Shown piece after piece: positions 8,173-16,889 of a DNA stretch of 64,000 bases. The first letter of the stretch is position 1. Each line of letters starts with the position of its first letter. Position numbers and translations under genes: made by a program. The notes under the pieces were generated by a model that ran no database searches, was not told the origin of the DNA, and saw nothing but the letters and a program-made list of their open reading frames with translations. The stretch is from Aquimixticola soesokkakensis (GTDB taxonomy: Bacteria; Pseudomonadota; Alphaproteobacteria; Rhodobacterales; Rhodobacteraceae), in contig NZ_FWFS01000010.1 of NCBI RefSeq assembly GCF_900172375.1, positions 1-64,000 of the forward strand. The letters are read 5' to 3'.

Positions 8173-9659
8173 TGTCCGATCTCAACAAACTCACGATTGC
8201 GGCGGCCCGTGACGGCCTCAAAGCGGGCGATTTCACGTCCCTGGACTTGACCAACGCCTGCCTCACCGCGATTGAGGGCGCAGGGGCGCTCAACGCTTTT
8301 GTCCACAACACGCCCGACCTGGCGCGCGCCCAGGCCGCCGAGGCCGACGCGCGCCTTGCCGCTGGCGATGCACCGGCAATGTGCGGTATTCCTTTGGGGA
8401 TCAAGGACCTGTTCTGCACCAAAGGTGTCGACACCCAAGCGGCCTCGCGCATTCTGGAAGGGTTCAAGCCCGAATACGAAAGCACGATCACCGACAAGCT
8501 GTTTGCGGCGGGCGCGGTCATGCTGGGCAAGCTGAACATGGACGAATTCGCCATGGGCTCGTCGAATGAAACCTCCGTCTACGGCACTGCGGTGAACCCG
8601 TGGAAACGCAGCGGTGACGACAGCGCGCTCACCCCCGGCGGCTCGTCGGGGGGCTCGGCGGCGGCGGTGGCGGCAGACCTGTGTCTGGCCGCAACCGGCA
8701 CCGATACGGGCGGCTCGATCCGCCAGCCTGCGGCCTTTACCGGCACTGTTGGCATCAAACCGACCTACGGGCGCTGCTCGCGCTGGGGGACGGTGGCCTT
8801 TGCCTCGTCGCTTGATCAGGCGGGCCCGATGACGAAAACCGTGCGCGACAGCGCGATCATGTTGCAAGCCATGTGCGGCTTTGATGCCAAGGACAGCACC
8901 AGCGCCAACCTCGAGGTTCCCGACTTTGAAGCGATGCTGAGCGGCGACATCAAGGGCAAGGTGATCGGCATTCCCAAAGAATACCGCATGGAGGGCATGC
9001 CCGCCGAGATCGAAAAGCTCTGGGCCGAGGGCACGGCAATGCTCAAAGACGCCGGCGCGCAAATCCGCGACATTTCCCTGCCGCACACCAAATACGCCCT
9101 GCCCGCCTATTACGTGATCGCCCCCGCCGAAGCCTCCTCCAACCTCGCGCGCTATGACGGCGTGCGCTTTGGCCACCGCGCCACTTTGGCAGCGGGTGAC
9201 GGTATCGACGACATGTACGAAAAAACCCGCGCCGAGGGTTTTGGTCCCGAGGTGCAGCGCCGTGTCATGATCGGCACCTATGTGCTGTCGGCCGGGTTTT
9301 ACGATGCCTATTACAACAAGGCGCGCCGTGTGCGCACCCTGATCAAGCGCGACTTTGAAACCGTGTTTGCCGATGGGGTCGACGCGATCCTGACGCCCGC
9401 CACGCCCTCTGCGGCCTTTGGTCTGGGCGAAATGAAGAACGCCGATCCGGTGCAGATGTATCTCAACGACGTCTTTACGGTGACGGTGAACCTGGCCGGC
9501 TTGCCGGGGGTGAGCGTCCCTGCGGGTCTGGACGCCAAAGGGCTGCCGCTGGGTCTGCAACTGATCGGAAAACCGTGGGACGAGGGAGATTTGCTGAATA
9601 TTGCGCATTCGCTCGAAGCGCGCGCGGGCTTTGTTTCCAAGCCTGCGAAATGGTGGTAA
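8172..9659 (+). CDS. gatA: Glutamyl/aspartyl-tRNA amidotransferase subunit A
   Basis: The 495-aa amidase subunit releases ammonia from glutamine for transamidation on GatB. The amidase-signature triad is present: Lys78 (GIKDLF), cis-Ser157 (GGSSGGS) and nucleophile Ser181 (DTGGSIRQP). The C-terminal substrate region has [19 protein letters not shown] as in other GatA proteins. Length is as expected. It starts inside the gatC stop. A lipoprotein gene begins 40 nt downstream and may be co-transcribed. Confidence 0.97.
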   Translation: MSDLNKLTIAAARDGLKAGDFTSLDLTNACLTAIEGAGALNAFVHNTPDLARAQAAEADARLAAGDAPAMCGIPLGIKDLFCTKGVDTQAASRILEGFKPEYESTITDKLFAAGAVMLGKLNMDEFAMGSSNETSVYGTAVNPWKRSGDDSALTPGGSSGGSAAAVAADLCLAATGTDTGGSIRQPAAFTGTVGIKPTYGRCSRWGTVAFASSLDQAGPMTKTVRDSAIMLQAMCGFDAKDSTSANLEVPDFEAMLSGDIKGKVIGIPKEYRMEGMPAEIEKLWAEGTAMLKDAGAQIRDISLPHTKYALPAYYVIAPAEASSNLARYDGVRFGHRATLAAGDGIDDMYEKTRAEGFGPEVQRRVMIGTYVLSAGFYDAYYNKARRVRTLIKRDFETVFADGVDAILTPATPSAAFGLGEMKNADPVQMYLNDVFTVTVNLAGLPGVSVPAGLDAKGLPLGLQLIGKPWDEGDLLNIAHSLEARAGFVSKPAKWW

Positions 9660-9699
9660 ACACGTTCGGTACAAATTCCTAGAATCCGGTCAAACGCCC

Positions 9700-10401
9700 A
9701 TGCGCATTCTGTTTTCCGTCCTTCCTGTCGCAGCCTTGATGGCCTGCTCGCCCTCTGTTCCCGACAGCGGGGCGGGCGTCGGATTCTCCGATTACGCCAG
9801 CTATCAGCAGCAACGCGAGGAGCAGTTGATCGCGCAGGGCGAAGGCACAGGCAGCGCCAGCCCGTCCTACCGCGCGCCGATTTCCAACGAAACCATCACC
9901 GGCGGTGCGGTATCGACACAATCGCTCGAGAGCAGCATCCCCGCAGATCCCACCGGCCAGTTCCCCGCAGAACGCTCGCAGGACGTGGCCTCTGCCGTGA
10001 CCAATTCGGTCGGGATTTCGGAGGAACAGGATTTCTCCGCCGTGGCCTCGGAACGCTCGATCGAAGAAGATGCCGCGCGCGTCGCCGCCAACAAACAGGC
10101 CTATCAGGTGATCGAACCCACCGCGCTGCCGCCGCGCCCTTCGGGGTCCACCGCCTCGCTGGTGGAATTTGCCATCTCGACGACCAACCGCGTCGGCGAG
10201 CCGCTCTATTCGCGCCTGATCATCGGGGCGGAAGCGCGCGCTGCGCGCAACTGCGCCAAATATCCCTCGCCCGACAAGGCGCAGGAAGCGTTTCTGGAAA
10301 AAGGCGGCCCCGCACGCGACAGCAGCGGGCTTGACCCGGATGGCGACGGCTTTGCCTGCGCATGGGACCCCACCCCCTTCCGCCTTGCGGCGCGCGGCTA
10401 G
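9700..10401 (+). CDS. Lipoprotein with C-terminal Excalibur-like motif
   Basis: A 233-aa predicted lipoprotein. The signal peptide MRILFSVLPVAALMAC ends in a lipobox (LMAC, Cys16), followed by a long polar, low-complexity, Gln/Ser/Glu-rich region. Near the C-terminus ARNCAKYPSPDKAQEAFL and DPDGDGFACAWDP resemble the Excalibur calcium-binding motif (paired Cys and D-x-D-x-D-G). It is probably anchored in the envelope and its partner is unknown. The start was set at 9700, where the signal peptide begins. A weakly initiated amidase gene follows at 12 nt, which suggests a link to peptidoglycan. Confidence 0.75.
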   Translation: MRILFSVLPVAALMACSPSVPDSGAGVGFSDYASYQQQREEQLIAQGEGTGSASPSYRAPISNETITGGAVSTQSLESSIPADPTGQFPAERSQDVASAVTNSVGISEEQDFSAVASERSIEEDAARVAANKQAYQVIEPTALPPRPSGSTASLVEFAISTTNRVGEPLYSRLIIGAEARAARNCAKYPSPDKAQEAFLEKGGPARDSSGLDPDGDGFACAWDPTPFRLAARG

Positions 10402-10413
10402 GTTTTTCGCGAT

Positions 10414-11142
10414 TTGACCCGGGACCTCGACATTCAATCCCACCCTTCCCCGAACTTCGGGGCGCGGCGGGACGGGGTGACGCGGCCCTCGCTGGTGCTC
10501 ATCCATTATACCGCGATGCAATCGGCGGGCGCGGCGCTGGAACGGCTTTGCGATCCCGCCCATGAGGTCTCGGCCCACTACCTGATCGACGCGACGGGCA
10601 GCTGTTTGCAGCTCGTCGCGGAAACCGAGCGCGCCTGGCATGCAGGGCGCGGGCGTTGGGGCGACGTGACCGATGTCAATTCCCATTCCATCGGCATCGA
10701 ACTCGACAATCGCGGCAACACACCCTTTGCTCATGCGCAAATGAACGCGCTGGAACAGCTTTTGAGCGGCATTCTGGCACGCTGGGACATTGCGGCCCAG
10801 AATGTCATCGGCCATTGCGACATCGCCCCGACCCGCAAAACCGATCCCGGCGTGCGGTTTGACTGGCAGCGTCTGGCGCGCGCCGGATTGGCGGTCTGGC
10901 CCGCAACCGCCCCCCCGACAGATACCGATTTGGCCGCCGATCTGGCCGCCGATCTGGCCGCCTTTGCGCGCAATGCCGCGTGTTTTGGCTACGATCCCGA
11001 TCTCACCCCGGATCAAACCCTTGCGGCCTTTCGCCTGCGCTTTTCCCCGCGGGCGAGCGGGCCGCTGACACCGCGCGAGGCGGCCATGATGGCCGATCTT
11101 GCCCGACGCTTTCCCGTTGACCGACACTCTGCGCTGACCTAA
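10414..11142 (+). CDS. N-acetylmuramoyl-L-alanine amidase, AmpD/Amidase_2 type
   Basis: A 242-aa amidase of the N-acetylmuramyl-L-alanine type. The zinc ligands His31 (LIHYTAM), His135 (IGHCDIAP) and Asp145 (KTDPG) match AmpD, and HEVSAHYLID and NSHSIGIELDN belong to the substrate groove. No signal peptide is seen, which fits a cytosolic muropeptide-recycling role. The C-terminal domain (FARNAACFGYDPDL to MADLARRFPV) resembles a peptidoglycan-binding helical segment. The start is taken as TTG at 10414; no strong RBS is visible. A 3 x 12-bp repeat (10927-10962) encodes LAADLAADLAA in the linker. Confidence 0.85.
   Translation: MTRDLDIQSHPSPNFGARRDGVTRPSLVLIHYTAMQSAGAALERLCDPAHEVSAHYLIDATGSCLQLVAETERAWHAGRGRWGDVTDVNSHSIGIELDNRGNTPFAHAQMNALEQLLSGILARWDIAAQNVIGHCDIAPTRKTDPGVRFDWQRLARAGLAVWPATAPPTDTDLAADLAADLAAFARNAACFGYDPDLTPDQTLAAFRLRFSPRASGPLTPREAAMMADLARRFPVDRHSALT
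10927..10962 (+). repeat. In-frame 3 x 12-bp tandem repeat in the amidase linker
   Basis: Three units of GATYTGGCCGCC encode D-L-A-A repeats between the amidase and C-terminal domains. Copy number may vary between strains. Confidence 0.8.
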
Positions 11143-11150
11143 AGCAGCGG

Positions 11151-11555
11151 GGCGCGGATGGCTGGATGGCCGCGGGCCGATACCTTTTGGACTTCGGCGC
11201 GAGGAAAGTCCGGACTCCATCAAGCAACGGTGCCGGGTAACGCCCGGCGGGGGCAACCCCAGGGATAGCGCCACAGAGAACAGACCGCCCCGTATATCGG
11301 GGTAAGGGTGAAACGGTGGAGTAAGAGCCCACCGCGCGACTGGCAACAGAAGCGGCACGGCAAGCCCCACCGGGAGCAACGCCAAATAGGGACCTCGCGC
11401 GGGGACTGTGTGTGCAAACATACCGCTCGCAGGGTCGCTTGAGCCCGAGAGGTCCGGGTTGGCAGCTTGAGTGCACTGGTAACAGTGTGCCTAGAGGAAT
11501 GGTCATCGACGGGGGTCTCCCCCTGAACAAAATCCGGCTTACAGGCCGTCCGCGC
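11151..11555 (+). ncRNA. rnpB: RNase P RNA, bacterial class A
   Basis: The universally conserved core is present: GAGGAAAGTCCGGACTCC at 11201 (CR I), ACAGTGTGCC and GAGGAATGGTCATCGACG in the middle-3' part, and the terminal CCGGCTTACAGGC. The 5' GCGCGGATGGC (from about 11152) pairs with the 3' GCCGTCCGCGC (about 11545-11555) as stem P1, which sets the ends. The roughly 405-nt length is normal for alphaproteobacteria. The RNA is the catalytic subunit that matures tRNA 5' ends. It begins 8 nt after the amidase stop on the same strand. Confidence 0.95.
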
Positions 11556-11655
11556 AAATTTTACCCTCTCGCGAATGTCGCAGCTGCCCTGTTGGCAAGC
11601 AGGGACAATTCGCGCAGTATCCTCGCATGTGTTTCAGACCGAGGGGGTAATTTAC

Positions 11656-12366
11656 ATGAGTTTCGTCAAAACATTGGCCACATTGGCTGTCGGATTTGCA
11701 GCCGCCAAAGGCGCGCAGAAAATGCGCGACATGGGGGGGATGGATGCCGTCAAGAACGCCCTGCGCAGTGCGGGTGACAAGGGCGGCATGGGCGACCAGC
11801 TTGGGGCCATGGCGGAGAAATTCGGTGTGCCCGGCGGTGCGGAAACGGTGCGTGGCTTGATGGGCAAGTTCGGCGGTCAGGCCGCCGACATGACCGAAGC
11901 GTCGCAGGCCGGATTGGGCGCGCTGATGGGCGCCATGACCGGCGCGGCAAGTGCAGGCGCGGCGGGCGTGTCCGACATGATGGGCGCGATGACGGGCGGC
12001 ACCCCCGTGGGCGAGGCCATGGAAGAAAACGCCAAAATGATGATCCGCGCGATGATCCAGGCGGCCAAAGCCGACGGCGAAATCGATGCAGAAGAGCGCA
12101 GCAAAATTCTCGACGCGCTCTCGGATGCCTCCGAAGAGGAAATGGCCTTTGTGCAGGGCGAACTTGATGCGGACATCGATGTGGCGCGCTTTGCCTCCGA
12201 CATGTCCGAATCGGCGCGCGCGCAGGTCTATTCGGCGGCGTTGATGGCGATTTCGGTCGATACAGAGGCCGAAAAACAATATCTCGCCCAGCTTGCCTCT
12301 GCGCTGGCGCTGCCCACGCAAAAAGTGGCGACCATCCACGAAACCATGGGCAAACCTTTCATTTAG
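11656..12366 (+). CDS. DUF533 / TerB-like protein
   Basis: This 236-aa protein has three parts: an N-terminal hydrophobic stretch SFVKTLATLAVGFAAAKGAQ; a Gly/Met/Ala-rich middle; and a C-terminal helical domain with MIRAMIQAAKADGEIDAEER, an acidic EF-hand-like motif typical of TerB/DUF533 proteins. TerB-like domains bind metals in tellurite-resistance and membrane-stress systems. The start at 11656 was chosen because GAGGGGG lies upstream; an earlier in-frame codon would extend into the rnpB 3' flank. The role of this protein is unknown. Confidence 0.78.
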   Translation: MSFVKTLATLAVGFAAAKGAQKMRDMGGMDAVKNALRSAGDKGGMGDQLGAMAEKFGVPGGAETVRGLMGKFGGQAADMTEASQAGLGALMGAMTGAASAGAAGVSDMMGAMTGGTPVGEAMEENAKMMIRAMIQAAKADGEIDAEERSKILDALSDASEEEMAFVQGELDADIDVARFASDMSESARAQVYSAALMAISVDTEAEKQYLAQLASALALPTQKVATIHETMGKPFI

Positions 12367-12527
12367 GACAGGTTTCTTTGCCCTTGGCGAAATACGAATG
12401 AGGGGGCGCGGTCTGCGCCCCTTTTGCAAGGCAGCGCGCTACACAGCGACTTGGCGAAGCCGTGATTGGACACCGGCGGCAGCTTTCGCGATAGTCGCTT
12501 GATTTTGTTGAGACGAAGGGCGTTTTC

Positions 12528-13868
12528 ATGACCGAACCATCTTTGAGCACGCCCGAACCTGCGTCCCCAACGCCCCCCAGCCTGACCACCCCCAGCCTGA
12601 CCGAGCAACACGGGCTGCGCTATGCGGCGGAACTCGAGGGGCATCTGCGCTGGCTTGACAGTTTCACCTCTGCCGCTCTGGGGGTGCTGTCGGTGGCATC
12701 GGGGATCTACACCTACCTCGGGGTCTCCTCGCTTTTGGGGCAAACGGGCGCTTTGGGATTTTTTGCCGCCATGGCCTATTCGGTGGCCGTGTCGGTGGGG
12801 ATTTTCGTCTTTTGGTCCTACCTCATGCGGTTGCTTCCGGCGGTGCGCACGGGGGCGACACGCCTTGGACTGCTGCTGTCGATGGCGCTTGGATCGGTGG
12901 CCATCATCGCCATGTCGAGCTGGCTCAATGCCGCCGCTTTGGCCGGATCGGCGGCGGTGGAACAGCACCTTGCCTCGACCGTGCAGGACTATCAGGCCGC
13001 GCTTGAGCGGGCCAATTCCATCGCAATTTCGGCGCAGGGTCTGGAACTTGATGTCGCGCGCGTGCGCCAAAGTTTTGAGGATCTGGGCGCACAGGAGGCC
13101 GAAGGATCGCTGTCGGGCTTTGCCGGTCGCGGGGCGGTTTTCCGCGTCTTGACTCAAAAAGCCGATGAACTTCAGGCTCTTGAGGGACAGATTTCCGCTC
13201 AGGGGCCTCTGGTCACGGCTGCTTTTTCCGAAGGCAACGACATCTTGCGCACCCTGCGCGCGCTTACCGTGGCCCAAGGCGCGGTCGAGGACCGCTCGGT
13301 CGAGTTTTCCGAACAGGCGGTGCGACTGGCGGGGCTGATCGCGCAGTTGCGGCAGCTGTCCGTGGCCCCGCTTGTCGAGCGCGCGGCCAATGATCTGGCG
13401 CAATCCGTGGTGCTGCCCGAACTGGACGGCACCAGCGCAGGCACACAGGCCGCGCAGGCCTCGACCATCGAAAGCGTGCTGGATGTGGTGGGCAAACGCG
13501 CCACCACCCTGCGACAGGCCGCTCAGGAGGTGATGTCCCTCACGCCGCCCATCGAGGTCTCCTACACGCCTATTTCCGCCGCCGACGCCGTGATCCGCTA
13601 TGCGCGCAATTTCGTGCCAAGCTGGGCGGGGGCCATCGCGATCGACCTTTTGCCCGCCGTTCTGGTGTTCATCCTGATGGTCACGCAGGCCGCGATCCGC
13701 TCGGGCCGTGCGCCGCTGCCGCTGGAAAACACCCTGACCCTCGCCGAAATGCGCGGGGCATTGGCGGCGATGCGCGACATGGAGGCCGATCTGGTCCGCT
13801 CGCGCGAGATCGAGCGGCGCGCGCCGCCCGTCACATCGCCGCAACCACCCCAAGGCACGCCTGACTGA
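12528..13868 (+). CDS. Membrane protein with long helical/coiled-coil domain, unknown function
   Basis: A 446-aa protein not assigned to a characterised family. After a Pro/Ser/Thr-rich tail there are three hydrophobic helices (about 46-66, 74-99, 113-138). A roughly 220-residue, mostly helical soluble region follows (heptad-like VEQHLASTVQDYQAALERA, about 145-340), then a fourth helix (about 367-391, GAIAIDLLPAVLVFILMV) and a cytoplasmic tail with RGALAAMRDMEADLVRSRE. Its stop overlaps the start of the ClpP-like protease gene (TGATG), so the two are translationally coupled. A role as membrane partner or substrate receptor for that protease is inference. Confidence 0.7.
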   Translation: MTEPSLSTPEPASPTPPSLTTPSLTEQHGLRYAAELEGHLRWLDSFTSAALGVLSVASGIYTYLGVSSLLGQTGALGFFAAMAYSVAVSVGIFVFWSYLMRLLPAVRTGATRLGLLLSMALGSVAIIAMSSWLNAAALAGSAAVEQHLASTVQDYQAALERANSIAISAQGLELDVARVRQSFEDLGAQEAEGSLSGFAGRGAVFRVLTQKADELQALEGQISAQGPLVTAAFSEGNDILRTLRALTVAQGAVEDRSVEFSEQAVRLAGLIAQLRQLSVAPLVERAANDLAQSVVLPELDGTSAGTQAAQASTIESVLDVVGKRATTLRQAAQEVMSLTPPIEVSYTPISAADAVIRYARNFVPSWAGAIAIDLLPAVLVFILMVTQAAIRSGRAPLPLENTLTLAEMRGALAAMRDMEADLVRSREIERRAPPVTSPQPPQGTPD

Positions 13869-14650
13869 TGGCCGAGCTGCAAGAAACAGCGCCGAAGCTC
13901 ACCGCCAAGCGGGTGATTTACGGCGTGCTTTGGCTGCAAGTGGGCATCGGCGTTTTTCTGGTGGGCGGCGATCTGTCGCGCAGCCTTCCCGACCTGTTCA
14001 CCCGCACCAACGCGCCCGGGTTTACCTCTCCGGTCGCGCCGGGCGATCAGACCCGCCGCTACGACCCCGATTCTGCACCGGAGTTTCCCGACACGCCCAC
14101 GCGGCCCTATCCTGCGCCCGACACGATGCCCAAACGCCTCGCCTTCGAGGTGCAAGAGGTGGCGGGTGCGCCTGCGCTGACCCTCACCGGCCAGATCGCG
14201 CCCGGGGATGCGGCGCGCTTTGCCGACTGGCTGGAGAGCAACGATCTGCCGCCCCGTGTCTACCTCAATTCCCCCGGAGGCTCGGTGCGCGATGCGCTGG
14301 ACTTGGGCGAAACGCTGCGCGCGCGCGACATCACCACCATTGTGGGGGCAGGCGACATCTGCTTTTCCGCCTGCCCGTATCTGTTTGCCTCCGGCACCAC
14401 CCGCATTGCCGATCGCGATGGCGCGGTGGGTGTCCATCAACATTACTACGGTGAAAATATGGTGCTGCCCGCCTTCGTCGCCGTCGAGGAAATCCAGCGC
14501 GGGCAGGCGCAGGTCGTGGACTACCTCGACACGATGGGCATTGATCTGCGGTTGATGAAACACTCGCTGGCCACGCCCCCCGAGGAAATCTACGTGCTCT
14601 TGCCCGAAGAATTGATCGAATATCGCCTCGCGAGCGAGATTTCCGGTTAA
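13868..14650 (+). CDS. Membrane-anchored ClpP-like serine protease (COG3904 type)
   Basis: A 260-aa protein with one N-terminal helix (about 17-33, VIYGVLWLQVGIGVFLVGG), a Pro-rich spacer and a ClpP/crotonase-like domain from about 90. The ClpP-type oxyanion segment YLNSPGGSVRDALDLGETL is at 132-150. The likely nucleophile Ser167 lies in ICFSACPYLFASG and the base is probably His190 or His192 (VGVHQHYY). A similar arrangement occurs in periplasmic COG3904 proteins. No ATPase partner is encoded here. It is coupled to the upstream coiled-coil membrane protein, which probably forms a complex with it. Confidence 0.78.
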   Translation: MAELQETAPKLTAKRVIYGVLWLQVGIGVFLVGGDLSRSLPDLFTRTNAPGFTSPVAPGDQTRRYDPDSAPEFPDTPTRPYPAPDTMPKRLAFEVQEVAGAPALTLTGQIAPGDAARFADWLESNDLPPRVYLNSPGGSVRDALDLGETLRARDITTIVGAGDICFSACPYLFASGTTRIADRDGAVGVHQHYYGENMVLPAFVAVEEIQRGQAQVVDYLDTMGIDLRLMKHSLATPPEEIYVLLPEELIEYRLASEISG

Positions 14651-14769
14651 AGGCGGCGCAATCCTGACGCGAAGTGGTTGACTCGGGGCCGCAATCGCTT
14701 ACAAGGCGGGCTTCAAGGATTCCACGGGCGGCCCGACTGTCCCGTTGACGATAAACTGGAGTTTTCAAA

Positions 14770-14937
14770 ATGGCGAAGCCGACGACGATCAAAATCCGTC
14801 TGAACTCGACCGCGGACACGGGCCACTTCTACGTGACCAAAAAGAACGCGCGTACCATGACCGAAAAAATGGTCGTAAAAAAATACGACCCGGTCGTGCG
14901 TAAGCATGTCGAGTACAAAGAAGGCAAAATCAAGTAA
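14770..14937 (+). CDS. rpmG: 50S ribosomal protein L33
   Basis: A 55-aa ribosomal protein with the family sequence [33 protein letters not shown] and [15 protein letters not shown]. The zinc-binding CxxC pairs are absent, so this is the zinc-independent (C-minus) form usual in proteobacteria. It lies alone between the protease gene and a strong terminator, so it probably has its own promoter in the 119-nt leader. Confidence 0.97.
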   Translation: MAKPTTIKIRLNSTADTGHFYVTKKNARTMTEKMVVKKYDPVVRKHVEYKEGKIK

Positions 14938-14961
14938 GCCTTTGACGACAAGACAAAATGC

Positions 14962-15000
14962 AAACCGCGCGACCCCGAAACGGGACGCGCGGTTTTTTTT
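14962..15000 (+). terminator. Intrinsic terminator after rpmG
   Basis: A stem AAACCGCGC / GCGCGGTTT with an inner CCCG/CGGG pairing is followed by eight T. Confidence 0.9.
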
Positions 15001-15069
15001 GGCTCAAGCGCGGCCCCTCCCCCTTCTCGACCCTGCTGTAAGTCTTGGTCAACCTGACGGACCCCGCCC

Positions 15070-15633
15070 ATGCCCCTGCTCTTTCCTGCATCCCGCCCCG
15101 ATCCAAGAGGCTCCCTGCCTGCGTTCGAAATCCGCCCTGCGCGCCCCTCGGATGCCGAGGCCGTTGATGCACTCTATGCCGCAAGCTACCCTGCACTGCT
15201 CAAGCCCGACTATCCCGCGCCGCTGCTCGACGCCTGCCTGCCGCTGTTGCTGAAAACCGCCCCCGCGCTGCTTAGCTCGGGCAGCTTTTTCGTCGCAGAC
15301 ACCGGCGGCGGCCTGATCGGAGCGGGCGGCTGGACGCAGGCCAGCCCCTTTGGCGGGCTTGGTCCGCGCCATCTGGGCCATATGCGCCGCGTCGCGGTGC
15401 ATGCGCGTTACGCGCGGCGCGGCATCGGGTCGGTGATTCTCGATCATGCCCTCAAAGCGGCGCGCAAATCCGGCATCGCCCAGATGTGCTGCCTCTCCAC
15501 CCTGACGGCTCGCAAGTTTTACGAAGCGGCAGGCTTTGCCGTCGAGGGGGATGTGGAATTGACGCTGCGCCGCGGCGTCAACCTTCCGGCTGTGCAAATG
15601 CGCCGCACGCTGATGCAAACAACCGAATCTTAA
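15070..15633 (+). CDS. GNAT-family N-acetyltransferase
   Basis: A 187-aa single GNAT domain. The acetyl-CoA-binding A motif is RRVAVHARYARRGIGSVILD (about 111-130), with the V..H..RRxGIG signature, and the following helix and AGFAVEGDVE strand complete motif B. The N-terminal FEIRPARPSDAEAVDALYAA is the usual opening of such enzymes. The cytosolic acceptor (small molecule, peptide or antibiotic) cannot be inferred. It is followed 65 nt later by a secreted muramidase-like gene. Confidence 0.88.
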   Translation: MPLLFPASRPDPRGSLPAFEIRPARPSDAEAVDALYAASYPALLKPDYPAPLLDACLPLLLKTAPALLSSGSFFVADTGGGLIGAGGWTQASPFGGLGPRHLGHMRRVAVHARYARRGIGSVILDHALKAARKSGIAQMCCLSTLTARKFYEAAGFAVEGDVELTLRRGVNLPAVQMRRTLMQTTES

Positions 15634-15698
15634 ACCCTCTCATTTAAGACGAATTGCACGGGGCCTCCTGGCCCATTCCTGACACAAAGGACCGTGCG

Positions 15699-16889
15699 AT
15701 GCGTGATATGATGGGACAAGCCCCTCAGGGGCTGCCCGCCCGCCCGTGGCGCGTTGCGCCTACCCACACGCGGCGCGTTGCGCCTACCCGCCCGTGGCGC
15801 GTTGCGCCCTGCCTGCGTCTTGCCCTTGCGCTGGTGCTCTGCCCTGTTGTGCCTGCGCTGCTTGGCCAGCCGGCCCATGCGCAAAGCACCTTCGTGCCCT
15901 TGCCGGGCACGACCAGCCTTCCGCGCCAGATCGCCCCGCTCTTGGGGAGCACACAGGGGGCGCTGATCGGAGGGCGCGGTGCTGGCGGCGCTTTGCTTGC
16001 GCCTGGCGAGCCGCTTCAACCGGTCGCGGAATCCGACATCGTGACGGCGACCACGCCCATGCCCGCCGATATTGCACCCGACCGGCTGGATGCGGCGCTG
16101 GCCGCTTTTGCGACGGCGCAAGGTGACGCGCCCCGCCCGGGCGGCACTCATTGGGTGCCCGCCACGTTGAACTGGCGGCAAATGGAGCGGATCGAACGCA
16201 GCGCGCCGCGCGCCGACAGGGGCAACACCCTGCCCGTACTGTCGCATACCGGCAATTATCAGACCCGCCTGCTCGACATTATCGCTGCCGCCGAAGCCAC
16301 GACCGCGGGGTTTGATACGATCCACACCAAGGCCAAAGTGCTGCCGCGCAAAAAGCCGACCCAGCTGACACTGGGCGAGGTTTTCGCCTGGATCGAACGC
16401 ACGCCCAAACAGCCCCATGCCATTGGCCGCTATCAGTTTATTCCCAAAACCCTCGCCTATCTGGTCGAGGCGGAGGGCATCGGCCCCAATGAGCGCTTTT
16501 CGCCCGAAATGCAGCACAGGCTGGCGTGGCGGCTGATCGAGGACGCTGGCTATCGCGATTTTGCCGACGGGAAAGTGGGCAATGACGCCTTCATGGACCG
16601 TCTCGCCAAAATCTGGGCGGGGCTGCCGCTTAAGAACGGCAAATCGGTGTATCACGGCTATGCGGGCAACCGCGCAACGATCAAACGCGACTGGTTCGCG
16701 CGCGAATTCGCCGCCATCTTTGGCCCTGACGGCGGTATTTCCCCCGGTGCCACCACGGCCGCGAGCGAGCAGAACGATCCCATGCTGTCACAGGGGCTCG
16801 CGGCGGATGCGCCCTTTAGCAGCATTCCACCGCGCGGCATTCCCCTGACGCCTATCGGTCCGCCCGCAGGCCTGAGAAGAAGTCTCTAA
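15699..16889 (+). CDS. Secreted muramidase/lysozyme-like protein
   Basis: About 396 aa. The N-terminus carries three 8-residue repeats (RPWRVAPT, HTRRVAPT, RPWRVAPC) before a hydrophobic core LRLALALVLCPVVPAL and a cleavage site AHAQ, so the signal peptide has an unusually long basic n-region. The mature part includes ESTTAGFDTIHT-like sequence (LLDIIAAAEATTAGFDTIHT), a TLGEVFAWIERTP block and HAIGRYQFIPKTL, a pattern of lysozyme-like/phage muramidases in which the early Glu is catalytic (AAAEATTAG). It therefore probably cleaves or remodels peptidoglycan. The last 38 nt overlap the 3' end of the convergent tadA gene. Confidence 0.75.
   Translation: MRDMMGQAPQGLPARPWRVAPTHTRRVAPTRPWRVAPCLRLALALVLCPVVPALLGQPAHAQSTFVPLPGTTSLPRQIAPLLGSTQGALIGGRGAGGALLAPGEPLQPVAESDIVTATTPMPADIAPDRLDAALAAFATAQGDAPRPGGTHWVPATLNWRQMERIERSAPRADRGNTLPVLSHTGNYQTRLLDIIAAAEATTAGFDTIHTKAKVLPRKKPTQLTLGEVFAWIERTPKQPHAIGRYQFIPKTLAYLVEAEGIGPNERFSPEMQHRLAWRLIEDAGYRDFADGKVGNDAFMDRLAKIWAGLPLKNGKSVYHGYAGNRATIKRDWFAREFAAIFGPDGGISPGATTAASEQNDPMLSQGLAADAPFSSIPPRGIPLTPIGPPAGLRRSL
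15741..15808 (+). repeat. Three tandem 24-bp units inside the muramidase signal region
   Basis: Units begin at 15741, 15765 and 15789 and share TGGCGCGTTGCGCCTACC or close variants. The length is a multiple of three, so the frame is kept. The core is palindrome-like (GGCGCGTTGCGCC). Confidence 0.9.

Noticed and set aside
8097-9674. A 525-codon open frame antisense to gatA
   Set aside because: It lies wholly opposite a clear gatA; its translation is rich in His/Arg/Gly with no family motif. Such mirror frames are common in GC-rich DNA.
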